Of a stretch of DNA of 64,000 bases, positions 1 to 8,828 are shown piece by piece. The DNA comes from Arthrobacter gandavensis (GTDB lineage: Bacteria > Actinomycetota > Actinomycetes > Actinomycetales > Micrococcaceae), in assembly GCF_015355785.1 (NCBI RefSeq), contig NZ_JADKYW010000005.1:1181394-1245393 (forward strand). Direction: 5' to 3'. The notes beneath the pieces were generated by a model. That model was not told the origin of the DNA and searched no databases. It saw only the letters and a program-made list of their open reading frames with translations. The translations under genes and the position numbers were made by a program. Within the stretch, counting starts at the first letter, position 1. Each line of letters opens with the position of its first letter.

Positions 1-732
1 ACTGCGCGGCATTTCTCTTGGGGGCTCGTGCCATTGGGCTCCGCTGGGGATCGAGGTATCCGGGATTCGCGGAAGACGTGGCTCAACCTGATCCATGAGG
101 GGCTGGCGTTTACCGCGGGACCGCAGTGGTTCTAGACCTTGCTGGCCGAAGACCCGGGACGCGCAGCTTCGAGCCAGTTGTGTCTGCAAGGGAACGAGCC
201 GGGAATAAGCCGGGGAACGACGGTGCTTCGCCGGTCCGTTTCGGCCGACTAATCGAGTGCGACGAGCATGATCGGCCGGGGCTGCTGTGCCCCTTCAGGC
301 GTGAATGACGTCTTGATGGTGACTCAGAGGCCTCCCCCGGACGGACACCATACCTTCGGGTCGCTTCACTTCAGAGACAGTGTGTATGCGACAGTTGCCG
401 ACGCCAAAGAGCCAGCAGGAGATCGGGTTGTGGACGTTTCCGCCGGTGACATTGATGCAGGTTATCGCAGCCGACTTCATTGACGGAGTTCGTATGGACG
501 GTGCTCCCGAGGTCCTCGGGTCCGGCAGGCGCTCCGTCGGCAGTGTCGATTCACTGCGTTCTCTGGACGACCCCTGGATGGTCAGGGGCGACCGAGGGGT
601 CCACCAGCGGAATAGCGTCGACCTAAGCGGGGCGGTGCCTTCGCCACCGTGTACTCGAGGTTGACGCCGCGAAGGGATCTGCCGCTCGGCACTGACCAGC
701 GGACACGTGAATGTTCGTCGGCATATGCCCGT

Positions 733-746
733 GTTTCACGTGAAAC
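733..746. other. parS: parS site (exact 14-mer)
   Basis: GTTTCACGTGAAAC, a perfect palindrome matching the core of the conserved bacterial parS consensus TGTTTCACGTGAAACA; the flanks match 15 of 16 positions. It is the ParB site furthest from parB seen in the window. Confidence 0.9.
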
Positions 747-1483
747 GGGTGGCTCGCAGATGGGATGGCAGCGCCACCGCGTGGTCAGTAAGCCCAGACG
801 GCATATCTCGGGAGCTTGGCCTCCTGGAGAGGGCCCTGTGCCGGGTACAAAGCCAGCTGTCTCTGTGTGCTCGTTCGTGTAGTACAGCCTGGAACCTGAT
901 CTCCGCGTCCGTACCGAAAGGATGAAGTGAAGTATCCGAATGGTCGGTTGCGGGCGGGGAGCTGTGGTTCCTTAGTGCTTCCAGACGTCATTCCGGCGCT
1001 TGCATCGACGGCGGTGTGCAACGGACTGGATGACGTTTGGCCTGGTATCCCTGGCGCGTCAGGTTCCATTGGTGTGGGGTCCCGTGGGGGATATGGCCGC
1101 CGTACGTCGAGCCGCGATGATGTGCGGACGCTGAACGGGAGAATGTACGCCGATAGCAGCCGACCTTCGTTTAACATCCCCGGAGGGGTATTGCGGGGTC
1201 GGAATGTTCAGGTGTCTCGCGACCTCCGTGCCTAGCCCACCCAAGACTCACGCATCATCCCTGGACCCTTAATATCGGGCGCGTCCGATCTCACTCACGC
1301 ACTGCAATCATTCACGGCGTTGTGACCCGACTGGTAGCGGTTCCCTCGTGAGCTGTCTCTAGTCCACGCCAACCCTCTACCGCCTATGCGTGGTCTCATA
1401 CCCATTCTCGACGGTCGGACTGCGTCCATCACCGCGTGGTGAAGACATCCCTAGCCCGGTGAGGAAGCGGTCCGGGCCTGCCA

Positions 1484-1497
1484 GTTCCACGTGAAAC
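1484..1497. other. parS: parS site (one mismatch)
   Basis: GTTCCACGTGAAAC, identical to the parS core except for T to C at the fourth base. The same substitution occurs at 2788, which suggests a tolerated or functional variant rather than chance decay. Confidence 0.7.
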
Positions 1498-1879
1498 GTC
1501 CACGGCCCGCTTGTTAGCCAGCTATCGGGTAGCGCCCGTCGTGCAGCCCGACACTGCTCGGGTATGGGTGATCCGTGCACATTGAGTGGCATATCGCGAG
1601 ATACTCAATTGCAAATGGTCGTCCGCAGGGCTGGCTGAATATGCAGCTCCATGAAATGCCACCATTTACCGCTGGCGGTATGACGACCCAGACAGCCTCT
1701 GCCGCAGCCATTGGACCACACCCGCCGCAGCTGGGCCCGCGCCAAATCACCGCTACCTGTTCAACTTATATATGCATGGTTGGTGCATCTGGGTGACCTC
1801 TGCGGCCAGGTGTGTAGTCCGAGTCGAGGGCAAAGTCTGCCCCCTGCCGAAAGACCTTGCCATACCAGGGAGCGTCGTA

Positions 1880-1893
1880 GTTTCACGTGAAAC
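1880..1893. other. parS: parS site (exact 14-mer)
   Basis: Exact GTTTCACGTGAAAC core followed by A, matching 15 of 16 bases of the extended consensus. It lies in non-coding sequence downstream of parB. Confidence 0.9.
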
Positions 1894-2519
1894 AGGGCGA
1901 TAAGTATCCCCGCAAGACGGCGCTGAGGCGCCGGCATCCGGGTCTCGTCCTGCGGCTTCGGACCTCAGGGCTGGACGGCTACCCCACTAATCGGCCCATT
2001 CCCATACTTCTGGCACCGCCCCTATGTTGAATACTCGTATCGCTTCCCCTCACGGTCCTGCCGCTTCCCCGCTTCACCTGGATCCCCCCGTAACACGACT
2101 GGGAACTGGGCCCTACCGCCTCAACGTCGCGCGCGTCCTTGTCGTCCGGCGCTGCCGTCATCAGTCGTTGCCCAATGGTCACCGGCTATTGGATTCGGTC
2201 ATCGAACCGTACCCGCACCGAAGCTGACTACAGCAGCCTTTCGACGCCTGCCCGCATTCACCACTGACTTTGCAGCACGTCATCTCATGTCACGCGGTGG
2301 GAAGCACGTAGTGGTGGATGGCAGGTATCTGCAGCTGCACTGCCAGTTCCGTTTCGACACCACATATTGGGCGCACTGAGATGACGGTCTGGCCTATATT
2401 CCGCTCCCTGGAACAGCCCAGACAGAAGTATGCGATGCTGAAGCTCCACTCTTACTACACGGGTAAGCGGCGGCGACAAAATCGGAGTTCGGGCATTACC
2501 CGTGAAGTTGTGCGGCCCG

Positions 2520-2533
2520 GTTTCACGTGAAAC
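2520..2533. other. parS: parS site (exact 14-mer)
   Basis: Exact GTTTCACGTGAAAC core followed by A, in non-coding sequence. Confidence 0.9.
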
Positions 2534-2595
2534 AGCCGGAGCGCCACCTCATGTAGGCAGGCTGAGCGACACATGCGGGCAACCTTGCCGCGCGT

Positions 2596-2620
2596 ATGCA
2601 ATGCAATGCAACGCACTGCA
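2596..2620 (+). repeat. Short imperfect pentanucleotide tandem repeat
   Basis: Three exact tandem ATGCA units followed by ACGCA and CTGCA, five units in all. It lies in the gene-free region about 60 bases after a parS site. No function is evident. Confidence 0.6.
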
Positions 2621-2787
2621 AATACATTCGAACGCCATGCACGCTAGGTATGCCTTATTGACAAGTTTCAGCGGGTCCGGCACAGGACCGATTGCCTGTG
2701 GCCTCATGTCATACTAGGGACCGTCCCCTTCGTTCTGAACTGACGAGCTCGTACAGTTGCCCGCACATCCAGTGACAGCCTCACGGT

Positions 2788-2801
2788 GTTCCACGTGAAA
2801 C
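2788..2801. other. parS: parS site (one mismatch)
   Basis: GTTCCACGTGAAAC, carrying the same T to C change as the site at 1484. The other 13 bases match the core. Confidence 0.7.
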
Positions 2802-3200
2802 GCTTCCATTAGATGGAGTTCAAAGTGCCTCTAGTTCTTCAACTGAGCAGGAGCAGAGCATCGTGGACCCCGGGGGCGCACCCACGTCCGCCGCCCAATG
2901 AACGCTGAGCTGTTCCAGCATATTGAGCGCTGCTGAGCAACATGGGCACATTAGCCAGAACGCTTTGGTAAGTAGAAAGTATGATCCTGAACCTTTAAGT
3001 AGTAGTAATGGCTGCAAACACTCACAAGGTTGCAAAGCGAATCGCTATCCCAGTGAGGAGCGGCGGGTTCAGGACGAACACTGAATCCGTCGAGTAAGCC
3101 GATGACCTCTATCGGTCGTCAGGTTTTGCGGAGGCAAAGGCCAGGATTCTGTCACGACGCTGATAGTGATAGCCATAGGTCAGTAGCTTGGGCAGTAGCT

Positions 3201-3214
3201 GTTTCACGTGAAAC
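3201..3214. other. parS: parS site (exact 14-mer)
   Basis: Exact GTTTCACGTGAAAC preceded by T, matching 15 of 16 bases of the extended consensus. Confidence 0.9.
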
Positions 3215-3380
3215 GGCTACCTTGCCCTTGCTTATGACCTGCGTCCGCCGATGAAGAGTAGTCGAAATCTTGTGCACGGATTATAACTGTCCTGGCCTAT
3301 ATCAATTGCCACCACCGGCGTTCCATGTATATATGAGCGCCTTAACGAATTTCGCAGCGCCACGAGAACTTGTCCTGGAC

Positions 3381-3394
3381 GTTTCACGTGAAAC
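3381..3394. other. parS: parS site (exact 14-mer)
   Basis: Exact GTTTCACGTGAAAC. The palindrome extends two bases on each side to an 18-bp perfect palindrome at 3379-3396. It is about 160 bases beyond the parB stop codon. Confidence 0.9.
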
Positions 3395-3492
3395 GTGGGA
3401 TGGGGCGTATCTATTAGGCCCATACCAGTCGGTAGAAGCGGCAGGAAGCCGATACTGTCACCCCATCGCAGTGATTGGTCTGAAATCAAGTA

Positions 3493-3529
3493 AGAAGGAG
3501 GGCTTTTCACGGGAAACAGCCCTCCTTCT
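3493..3529 (-). terminator. parB terminator hairpin with parS-like loop
   Basis: A perfect 12-bp inverted repeat (3493-3504 and 3518-3529) lies about 20 bases beyond the parB stop codon, where a transcription terminator is expected; no long T tract follows. The loop and last stem base form TTTTCACGGGAAAC (3504-3517), two mismatches from the parS core, so a decayed or weak ParB site sits inside the hairpin. Confidence 0.6.
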
Positions 3530-3550
3530 CATAGCGGCGCTATTCGGGTC

Positions 3551-4885
3551 CTAGGAAGTCGCGCCCTCAACAGGGTTCAATACGGACATGATCCGATTCA
3601 AATCATCCACACTGGCAAACTCAATGCTGACTTTCCCCTTGCGGGCACCCAAAGTGATCTTGACGCTCGTATCCAAACGATCGGACAACGAATTAGCCAG
3701 GTAGTCGAGGCGTTCATGCCGGGCGCCTACTTTGGGCTTGGCCTCTTTCGCAGGTCGACGGATGCCGTCGGACAGTGATACGACCTCTTCTGTAGCACGG
3801 ACAGACATGCCCTCAGCAACGATCTTTTGTGCCAGCTTCTCCATCTCAGCTGGATCGTTAAGGCCTAGAAGCGCTCGGGCGTGACCTGCGGACAGAACTC
3901 CCGCAGCGAGGCGTCGCTGTACAAGCGGTGGCAGCTTCATCAACCGCAGAGTATTGGAAATCTGCGGACGAGACCGTCCGATACGATCTGCAAGTTCCTC
4001 GTGTGAGCACTCGAAGTCGTCTAGCAGCTGCTGATAGGCAGCTGCCTCTTCGAGCGGATTCAACTGGCTGCGATGGAGGTTCTCCAACAACGCATCCCGA
4101 AGGAGATCGACGTCCTGGGTCGACCGGATAATCGCCGGAACCGCCGTGAGCCCGGCCTCTCGGCTTGCCCGCCAACGCCGCTCGCCCATGACCAGCTCGT
4201 AGGGGTGCTCATCATCGCCCTCGGCCGAGGGACGGACCACGATTGGCTGCAGAACACCAATCTCCCGAATTGAGTGGACCAATTCGGACATATCGTCTTC
4301 ATCGAAGACACTGCGGGGCTGCTTACGGTTCGGGTGAATGGAGTCGATGGGCAGCTCGGCGAACCGTGCTCCGGGTACGTCCATCAAGGTTTCACGTGAA
4401 ACAGCATCTGCTTCCGTCGTGGCAGTAGAGCCACTGGTCTCCTTCGACGCGGCTACGCCCGAGGACTGCCTGGGGCCGTCATCTACAGTCTCAGACGCCT
4501 TCTCCGCGGCCTTGGATCCGGCTCTGCGCGTAGTTGCACCGGAAGCGGGCTTATCGGCCGTTCCAGAAGCCGATGCTGCGGATCCACCGGACGCTGCGGT
4601 TCCTGACTCTGACTTGTCACTGGATTTTAATGAGCGAGCAGGAGTGGAACGCGTGGCAGGCTTCTTCTTGGTCGGTGCCCGCAACGCTTCCTTGTTGATT
4701 CCCGCCCCGCGGCGAGCTGCGGTGCTGCGCTCGGGTCCTGTCTCATCAGTCACCGAGGCAAAGAACAGGTCGACTGGCCTGCCGGCTCGTGCAGGCTGGC
4801 CAGCTTCGGTTGATTCAGCAGGCTCAGCAGTGCTGGGGATCAACGCACCCAGACCCCGGCCCAAACCACGACGCTTTTCGGTCAT
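3551..4885 (-). CDS. parB: Chromosome-partitioning protein ParB
   Basis: ParB is a CTP-dependent DNA clamp that loads at parS, spreads on neighbouring DNA and recruits SMC and ParA for origin segregation. Of 444 residues, about 30-165 form a low-complexity Ala/Ser/Thr/Lys linker, making it longer than typical ParB proteins. The ParB N-terminal domain spans about 175-265 and includes the CTP-binding motif GERRWRA (234-240). A helix-turn-helix lies at about 295-316, and a C-terminal dimerisation segment at about 385-440. The start ATG follows AAGGAC. It is downstream of parA with a 101-base gap. An exact parS is embedded in the linker, encoding VSRET at 162-166. Confidence 0.97.
   Translation of the reverse strand: MTEKRRGLGRGLGALIPSTAEPAESTEAGQPARAGRPVDLFFASVTDETGPERSTAARRGAGINKEALRAPTKKKPATRSTPARSLKSSDKSESGTAASGGSAASASGTADKPASGATTRRAGSKAAEKASETVDDGPRQSSGVAASKETSGSTATTEADAVSRETLMDVPGARFAELPIDSIHPNRKQPRSVFDEDDMSELVHSIREIGVLQPIVVRPSAEGDDEHPYELVMGERRWRASREAGLTAVPAIIRSTQDVDLLRDALLENLHRSQLNPLEEAAAYQQLLDDFECSHEELADRIGRSRPQISNTLRLMKLPPLVQRRLAAGVLSAGHARALLGLNDPAEMEKLAQKIVAEGMSVRATEEVVSLSDGIRRPAKEAKPKVGARHERLDYLANSLSDRLDTSVKITLGARKGKVSIEFASVDDLNRIMSVLNPVEGATS
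4389..4402. other. parS: parS site inside parB
   Basis: Exact GTTTCACGTGAAAC within the linker-coding part of parB, read in frame as VSRET. The flexible linker can tolerate such a peptide, so the DNA site rather than the protein may be what is conserved. Confidence 0.88.
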
Positions 4886-4986
4886 GGATAAGTCCTTCCC
4901 TTATGCACACAGCAAGCGGCATGGATTGATTGTGAATGTATTCTACGGTTTGAGGCAGCTGGTGCCCTGCAACGCTGAGGGAGTGT

Positions 4987-6126
4987 CTAGACGGAGCGCT
5001 GGGAGATCTCAGCGGCGGCTTCCAGATAAGACAAGGCGCCCGTGGATGAGGGGTCATAGGTCATGACCGTCTGCTGGTAGCTGGGAGCCTCGGAAATGCG
5101 CACTGAACGCGGAACAACGGCGGAGAGGACCTGCTGCGGGAAGTGCTCCCGAACCTCCGCTGCAACCTGCGCCGCGAGGTTGGTGCGGCCGTCGTACATG
5201 GTGAGGAGAATCGTCGACACAACCAGGTCCGCATTGAGGTGTTTCTGGATCATCTCAATGTTCTTGAGAAGCTGGCTGAGTCCTTCGAGTGCATAGTACT
5301 CACACTGGATGGGAATCAGGACTTCCCTGGCTGCCACGAATGCGTTGACCGTCAGCAGGCCGAGGCTGGGCGGGCAGTCGATGAAAATGTAGTCAAGCCG
5401 TTCCTCGCCGGCGGCCTTGCGCTCCGCTGCATACACGTCGATCGCCCTCCGAAGGCGCTGCTCGCGCGCCACCAGGGAGACCAGCTCAATCTCGGCACCG
5501 GCAAGGTGGATCGTCGCGGGGGCACAGATCAGGTTCTTGATGTCCGGGCACTGTGCCACGACGTTGGCCAGCGGCAGATCGTCGATCAGGACGTCGTAGA
5601 TGCTCTCTACATCGGCCCGGTGGTCGATACCGAGGGCCGTTGAGGCATTTCCCTGCGGGTCGATGTCAATGACCATTACGTTGAGCCCGGCGGTGGCCAG
5701 AGCGGCAGCGATATTGACCGTTGTGGTCGTCTTGCCGACGCCGCCCTTCTGGTTGCTCACCGTCATGATCCGGGTTTCCGCCGGACGCGGCAGTACACGT
5801 CCAACCAGCTTCTCGCGGCGGCGGGTCTCACTGGCCAGTTCCCGGGCCAATGGTGTGCTCTCGTCCATCAGATCCATAACGTCTACCGACCCGGACGGGA
5901 GGACCGCCTGGCCGGCTTCACCACCTTCGCTGGTATCGGAATCAGGCACATCGGATGCGCCGGCAGACTGTGTTGCAACAGCATGTCCTGTTTCACGTGA
6001 AACAGGCAAGTCGATCACCGGCGCCTCAACCTTCTGAGGTTGCTGCCTCGAAAAAGTCGATGAGAAGGCAGAGCCCAACGCAGCAAAGGGGGGAATTCGT
6101 TTTGCGGCAGAATCGCGCACACTCAC
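4987..6126 (-). CDS. parA: Chromosome-partitioning ATPase ParA
   Basis: ParA (Soj family) is a Walker-type ATPase that binds DNA non-specifically and moves ParB-parS complexes. The deviant Walker A motif KGGVGKTTT lies at about 127-135, followed by DIDPQGNAST and the DCPPSLG motif typical of the family. The first roughly 115 residues are an extension absent from minimal ParA proteins; it contains VSRET (42-46), encoded by a perfect parS. The predicted start is a GTG without a strong ribosome binding site, so the exact N-terminus is uncertain. It sits between rsmG and parB, the classic origin-proximal arrangement. Confidence 0.96.
   Translation of the reverse strand: MSVRDSAAKRIPPFAALGSAFSSTFSRQQPQKVEAPVIDLPVSRETGHAVATQSAGASDVPDSDTSEGGEAGQAVLPSGSVDVMDLMDESTPLARELASETRRREKLVGRVLPRPAETRIMTVSNQKGGVGKTTTTVNIAAALATAGLNVMVIDIDPQGNASTALGIDHRADVESIYDVLIDDLPLANVVAQCPDIKNLICAPATIHLAGAEIELVSLVAREQRLRRAIDVYAAERKAAGEERLDYIFIDCPPSLGLLTVNAFVAAREVLIPIQCEYYALEGLSQLLKNIEMIQKHLNADLVVSTILLTMYDGRTNLAAQVAAEVREHFPQQVLSAVVPRSVRISEAPSYQQTVMTYDPSSTGALSYLEAAAEISQRSV
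5990..6003. other. parS: parS site inside parA (best match)
   Basis: Exact parS core whose palindrome extends to 20 bp at 5987-6006, giving a full match to the 16-base consensus TGTTTCACGTGAAACA. It is the best parS in the window and the one nearest oriC. It lies inside the parA N-terminal extension and is read as VSRET. Confidence 0.92.
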
Positions 6127-6240
6127 CGGGACATGCTCACTTTCACGACGTAAGGCATTACTGCCACTAGCCTATCGGCTGCCCCGCCAAATACAGGGAT
6201 CGGTCCGGGTGTGTGCACAGCGGATGAACGCCGTACTGAA

Positions 6241-6870
6241 CTAAACCACAATCCGCACGACTGTGGTGTGCTCCTCAAGGACGTCTTCCCCGGCGGTAAC
6301 TACCGTGGTTTCCTTCCCGCCAAGCTTGCGGATCTGCTTCGCCGCCTTCTCAATCTCCTCGGCTGCGCTTCGTCCCTTGATCGCAAGGACAACGCCGGAC
6401 CCGCCCAGCAGCGGAATCGTCAGGCCGGACAGGCCGGACAGCGCCGAGACAGCCCGGGCGGTGACAACGTCCACATCCACCTTGCCTACAGCCTGCTCAG
6501 CGCGTCCCCGGATCACAGTGACGTTCTCCAGGCCCAGGTCCGCAATTACCTCATTGAGCCACGTCACGCGGCGTTCAAGTGGTTCAATGAGCGTCATCGA
6601 AAGGTCCGGGCGGGCAATCGCCAGGCACAGACCAGGCAGCCCGGCGCCGGATCCTACATCAGCAACACTGCTGGCCGGCGGAATCAGCTCCGCAACAACG
6701 GCACAGTTCAACACGTGGCGGCTCCATAACCGTGGAACCTCGCGCGGACCCAGGAGGCCCCGTTCCATCCCGGAGGTTGCCAGGTGCTCAACGTAACGCT
6801 CGGCCAGGGGCAGGCGGTCACCAAAAACTTTAACCGCCGCCGAATGTTCGGCAGGCGTTATCTCAACCAC
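6241..6870 (-). CDS. rsmG: 16S rRNA (guanine-N7) methyltransferase RsmG
   Basis: RsmG (GidB) methylates N7 of a guanine in the 530 loop of 16S rRNA using S-adenosylmethionine. The predicted 209-residue protein has the SAM-binding motif DVGSGAGLPGL near residue 70 and the following LIEP acidic strand. I chose the GTG at 6870 because it is preceded by AAGGA, gives the usual family length and avoids overlap with jag; an open frame upstream to 7002 would add 44 residues that run into jag. It is in the rpmH-rnpA-yidD-yidC-jag-rsmG series. Confidence 0.93.
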   Translation of the reverse strand: MVEITPAEHSAAVKVFGDRLPLAERYVEHLATSGMERGLLGPREVPRLWSRHVLNCAVVAELIPPASSVADVGSGAGLPGLCLAIARPDLSMTLIEPLERRVTWLNEVIADLGLENVTVIRGRAEQAVGKVDVDVVTARAVSALSGLSGLTIPLLGGSGVVLAIKGRSAAEEIEKAAKQIRKLGGKETTVVTAGEDVLEEHTTVVRIVV

Positions 6871-6922
6871 GAAAGCAATCCTTGTCTTAGAGAAGTACCC
6901 GCGTATGCCGGAACCGGCAGCG

Positions 6923-7456
6923 CTATGCGTCGGAGAGGGAAACCACGATGTGCCGGCCTGCGCCTTCGCCCTCTGACTCGCTGACGAGTCCAAGCTCGGC
7001 AACGGCGTCGTGCACTATCTTGCGCTCGTATGCACTCATCGGTGCCAGGGCAATATCCTTGCCCGAGGTCTTGGCGCGGGAGACAGCGTCTTCGGCAATG
7101 CGGTGCAGTTCCTCGCTGCGCTCCTTGCGGTACCCGGAGATGTCCAGCACGAGGCGCGAACGGTTGTCAGTGGCCGTCAGCACCGAGAGGCGGGTCAACT
7201 CCTGCAGGGCCTCCAGGACCTCGCCGTCGCGGCCTATGAGGGACTGGAGACCGGAGTCATCACCCTCCTCGGAGACAACCGAGATGTAGGTTCGTCCGCT
7301 GCGGACTTCGATGTCGATATCACCATCGATATCAGCTATGTCCAGCAGTTCCTCGAGGTAGTCGGCCGCTACGTCGCCCTCTTCCTCCAGACGGCTTGCA
7401 GCACCGTTGCCGGCAGCCAGTTCTTCCACGGTCTCGTCGATGTGCTCAGTACTCAT
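6923..7456 (-). CDS. khpB: KH/R3H RNA-binding protein Jag (KhpB)
   Basis: The 177-residue protein has an acidic N-terminus, a KH domain (about 50-105, with the LIGRDGEVL loop) and a C-terminal R3H domain (about 110-175, with RKERSEELHRIAEDA and SAYERKIVHDAV). The N-terminal Jag domain of Firmicute homologues is absent, as is usual in actinobacteria. KhpB-type proteins bind small and messenger RNAs and influence cell elongation and division in other Gram-positives. It overlaps the end of yidC by 4 bases, indicating translational coupling. Confidence 0.92.
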   Translation of the reverse strand: MSTEHIDETVEELAAGNGAASRLEEEGDVAADYLEELLDIADIDGDIDIEVRSGRTYISVVSEEGDDSGLQSLIGRDGEVLEALQELTRLSVLTATDNRSRLVLDISGYRKERSEELHRIAEDAVSRAKTSGKDIALAPMSAYERKIVHDAVAELGLVSESEGEGAGRHIVVSLSDA

Positions 7457-8415
7457 CTTTTCTTCCTGTTCTTGCGCTGGGGCTGCTGGCGCTGGCCCTT
7501 GGCGGGGACGGGTACTTCTTCGGTGGGCTCAGCCTTCTTCTCACCCAGCAGCGGCACCATGGGCAGGCCTTTTGCTGCGCGGCGTTCGGCGAGGGCCTTG
7601 GCTGCAGGAGAACCGGGGGTGGGCATACGGCGGATCACGAAGAACTGCTGGGCCATGGTCCACAGGTTAGTGGTGGTCCAGTAGATCAGCACACCGATGG
7701 GGAAGTTGATGCCGCCCACGCCGAATACCAGCGGCAGTACGTACAGCATCATCTTCTGCTGTCGCATGAACGGGCTCTGCAGCGCCTCCTCAGACATGTT
7801 CTTGGACATGATCTGCTTCTGCGTGATGAACTGCGAGGCCGTCATGGCAATGATCATGATGATCGAGAGCACGATGACGGAGGTGTGGCCCTCCGTGCCG
7901 AACCCGTGCAGCAGCGATGAGGAGAGCGGCGCGCCCAGGATGGTCGCTTCGTCGAACTGTACGACGGCGTCGTGGCTCAGTGCACCGATTCCCTCACCGC
8001 CGGAGCTGGCGTTGGAAACACCGTTCAGCACCTGGAACAAGGCGAAGAAGAACGGCATCTGGATCAGCATGGGCAGGCAGGCCGCGAAGGGGTTGGTGCC
8101 GTGCTTCTTGTAGAGCGCCATCTGTTCCTGCGTCATTGCCTGGCGCGAGAGCTGGTCGGTCTTGCCCTTGTACTTCTGCTGCAGCTTGCGCAGGTCAGGC
8201 TGCAGTGACTGCATCCCGCGCTGGGCTTTGATCTGCTTGACGAAGACCGGGATCAGGGCGGCCCGGATAACGATAACCAGGCCAATGATGGAAAGGGTCC
8301 AGGTCCAGCCGGAGGCGGCGTCCATCCCGAGGAAGACAAAGCCCTCGTGGAAGATCCACATGATCCATGACACCACCCACTTGAATGGAAACATGATCGT
8401 GTCGAAGAAACCCAT
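7453..8415 (-). CDS. yidC: Membrane protein insertase YidC
   Basis: YidC (Oxa1 family) inserts and folds membrane proteins, alone or with SecYEG. The 320-residue protein has the actinobacterial layout: membrane segments near residues 10-30, 35-55, 105-130, 155-180 and 210-235, and a long basic C-terminal tail that may contact the ribosome. The large periplasmic domain of proteobacterial YidC is missing, as expected. Its stop overlaps the start of jag, and yidD lies just upstream. Confidence 0.95.
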   Translation of the reverse strand: MGFFDTIMFPFKWVVSWIMWIFHEGFVFLGMDAASGWTWTLSIIGLVIVIRAALIPVFVKQIKAQRGMQSLQPDLRKLQQKYKGKTDQLSRQAMTQEQMALYKKHGTNPFAACLPMLIQMPFFFALFQVLNGVSNASSGGEGIGALSHDAVVQFDEATILGAPLSSSLLHGFGTEGHTSVIVLSIIMIIAMTASQFITQKQIMSKNMSEEALQSPFMRQQKMMLYVLPLVFGVGGINFPIGVLIYWTTTNLWTMAQQFFVIRRMPTPGSPAAKALAERRAAKGLPMVPLLGEKKAEPTEEVPVPAKGQRQQPQRKNRKKR

Positions 8416-8424
8416 TTACACTCC

Positions 8425-8814
8425 TCAAGCCGCCGAGCGGCTGTCTTCGTCTGCCGGAATCACGGGATGATTCAGCACAATAATCTTGGGGGCTGACTCC
8501 TGGGGCCAAGTCCGGCCGCCGGCGGGCACATGGTCCACGCCGCCGTCGTTCCAGGGGTGGCAGCGTACGAGCCTCCGGGCAGCCAGCCAAGTCCCCTTGA
8601 CCGCGCCGTGAACGGTTATGGCCTCAAGGGCGTAAGCCGAACAGGAAGGGAAGAAGCGGCACACTGGCCCGTACAGCGGGGAGACTACCTTGCGGTAGGC
8701 GATGAGGAAACCGATGAGAAGATTCCGCGGCAGGTGCCAGAGAAAGAGGGGAACAGAGCGGAAAAAGGCAGCACTCACAGAGGCCTTCGCCGGATCACTT
8801 CCGGTGCGGCCCAT
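8425..8814 (-). CDS. yidD: Membrane protein insertion efficiency factor YidD
   Basis: The 129-residue YidD (DUF37) protein has the family signature: an amphipathic helix followed by [27 protein letters not shown] with its conserved cysteines, then the [13 protein letters not shown] segment. It assists YidC or Sec insertion at the inner face of the membrane. I chose the ATG at 8814 because AGGGAGGGG precedes it; the longer open frame would overlap rnpA. Confidence 0.92.
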   Translation of the reverse strand: MGRTGSDPAKASVSAAFFRSVPLFLWHLPRNLLIGFLIAYRKVVSPLYGPVCRFFPSCSAYALEAITVHGAVKGTWLAARRLVRCHPWNDGGVDHVPAGGRTWPQESAPKIIVLNHPVIPADEDSRSAA

Positions 8815-8828
8815 GTTCTGCCCCTCCC

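Larger units (their letters stand above)
1..3550. other. Gene-free parS-bearing (centromere-like) region
   Basis: No reading frame here has a recognisable protein family, a good ribosome binding site plus start, or the codon bias of the neighbours. Composition is uneven and often lower in GC than the flanking genes; for example 25 of 60 bases at 2941-3000 are G or C. The only strong repeated signal is the ParB target GTTTCACGTGAAAC: exact copies begin at 733, 1880, 2520, 3201 and 3381, one-mismatch copies at 1484 and 2788, and a degenerate copy at 3504. It lies directly downstream of parAB, so a role as chromosomal centromere is inferred. The first 135 bases are open in frame 1 and could be the tail of an unseen gene, but nothing in that peptide is recognisable. 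Confidence 0.75.

Noticed and set aside
1-135. Frame open from the window edge to a TAG at 133
   Set aside because: Only 44 codons and no recognisable motif; could be a gene tail but the evidence is too weak to annotate.
785-1177. 130-codon open frame on the minus strand in the left gene-free region
   Set aside because: No family resemblance, no convincing ribosome binding site, low-complexity Arg/Pro/Ser-rich translation, and a length expected by chance in GC-rich DNA.
5096-5643. Open frames on the plus strand inside parA
   Set aside because: Shadows of parA; no start signals or domains.
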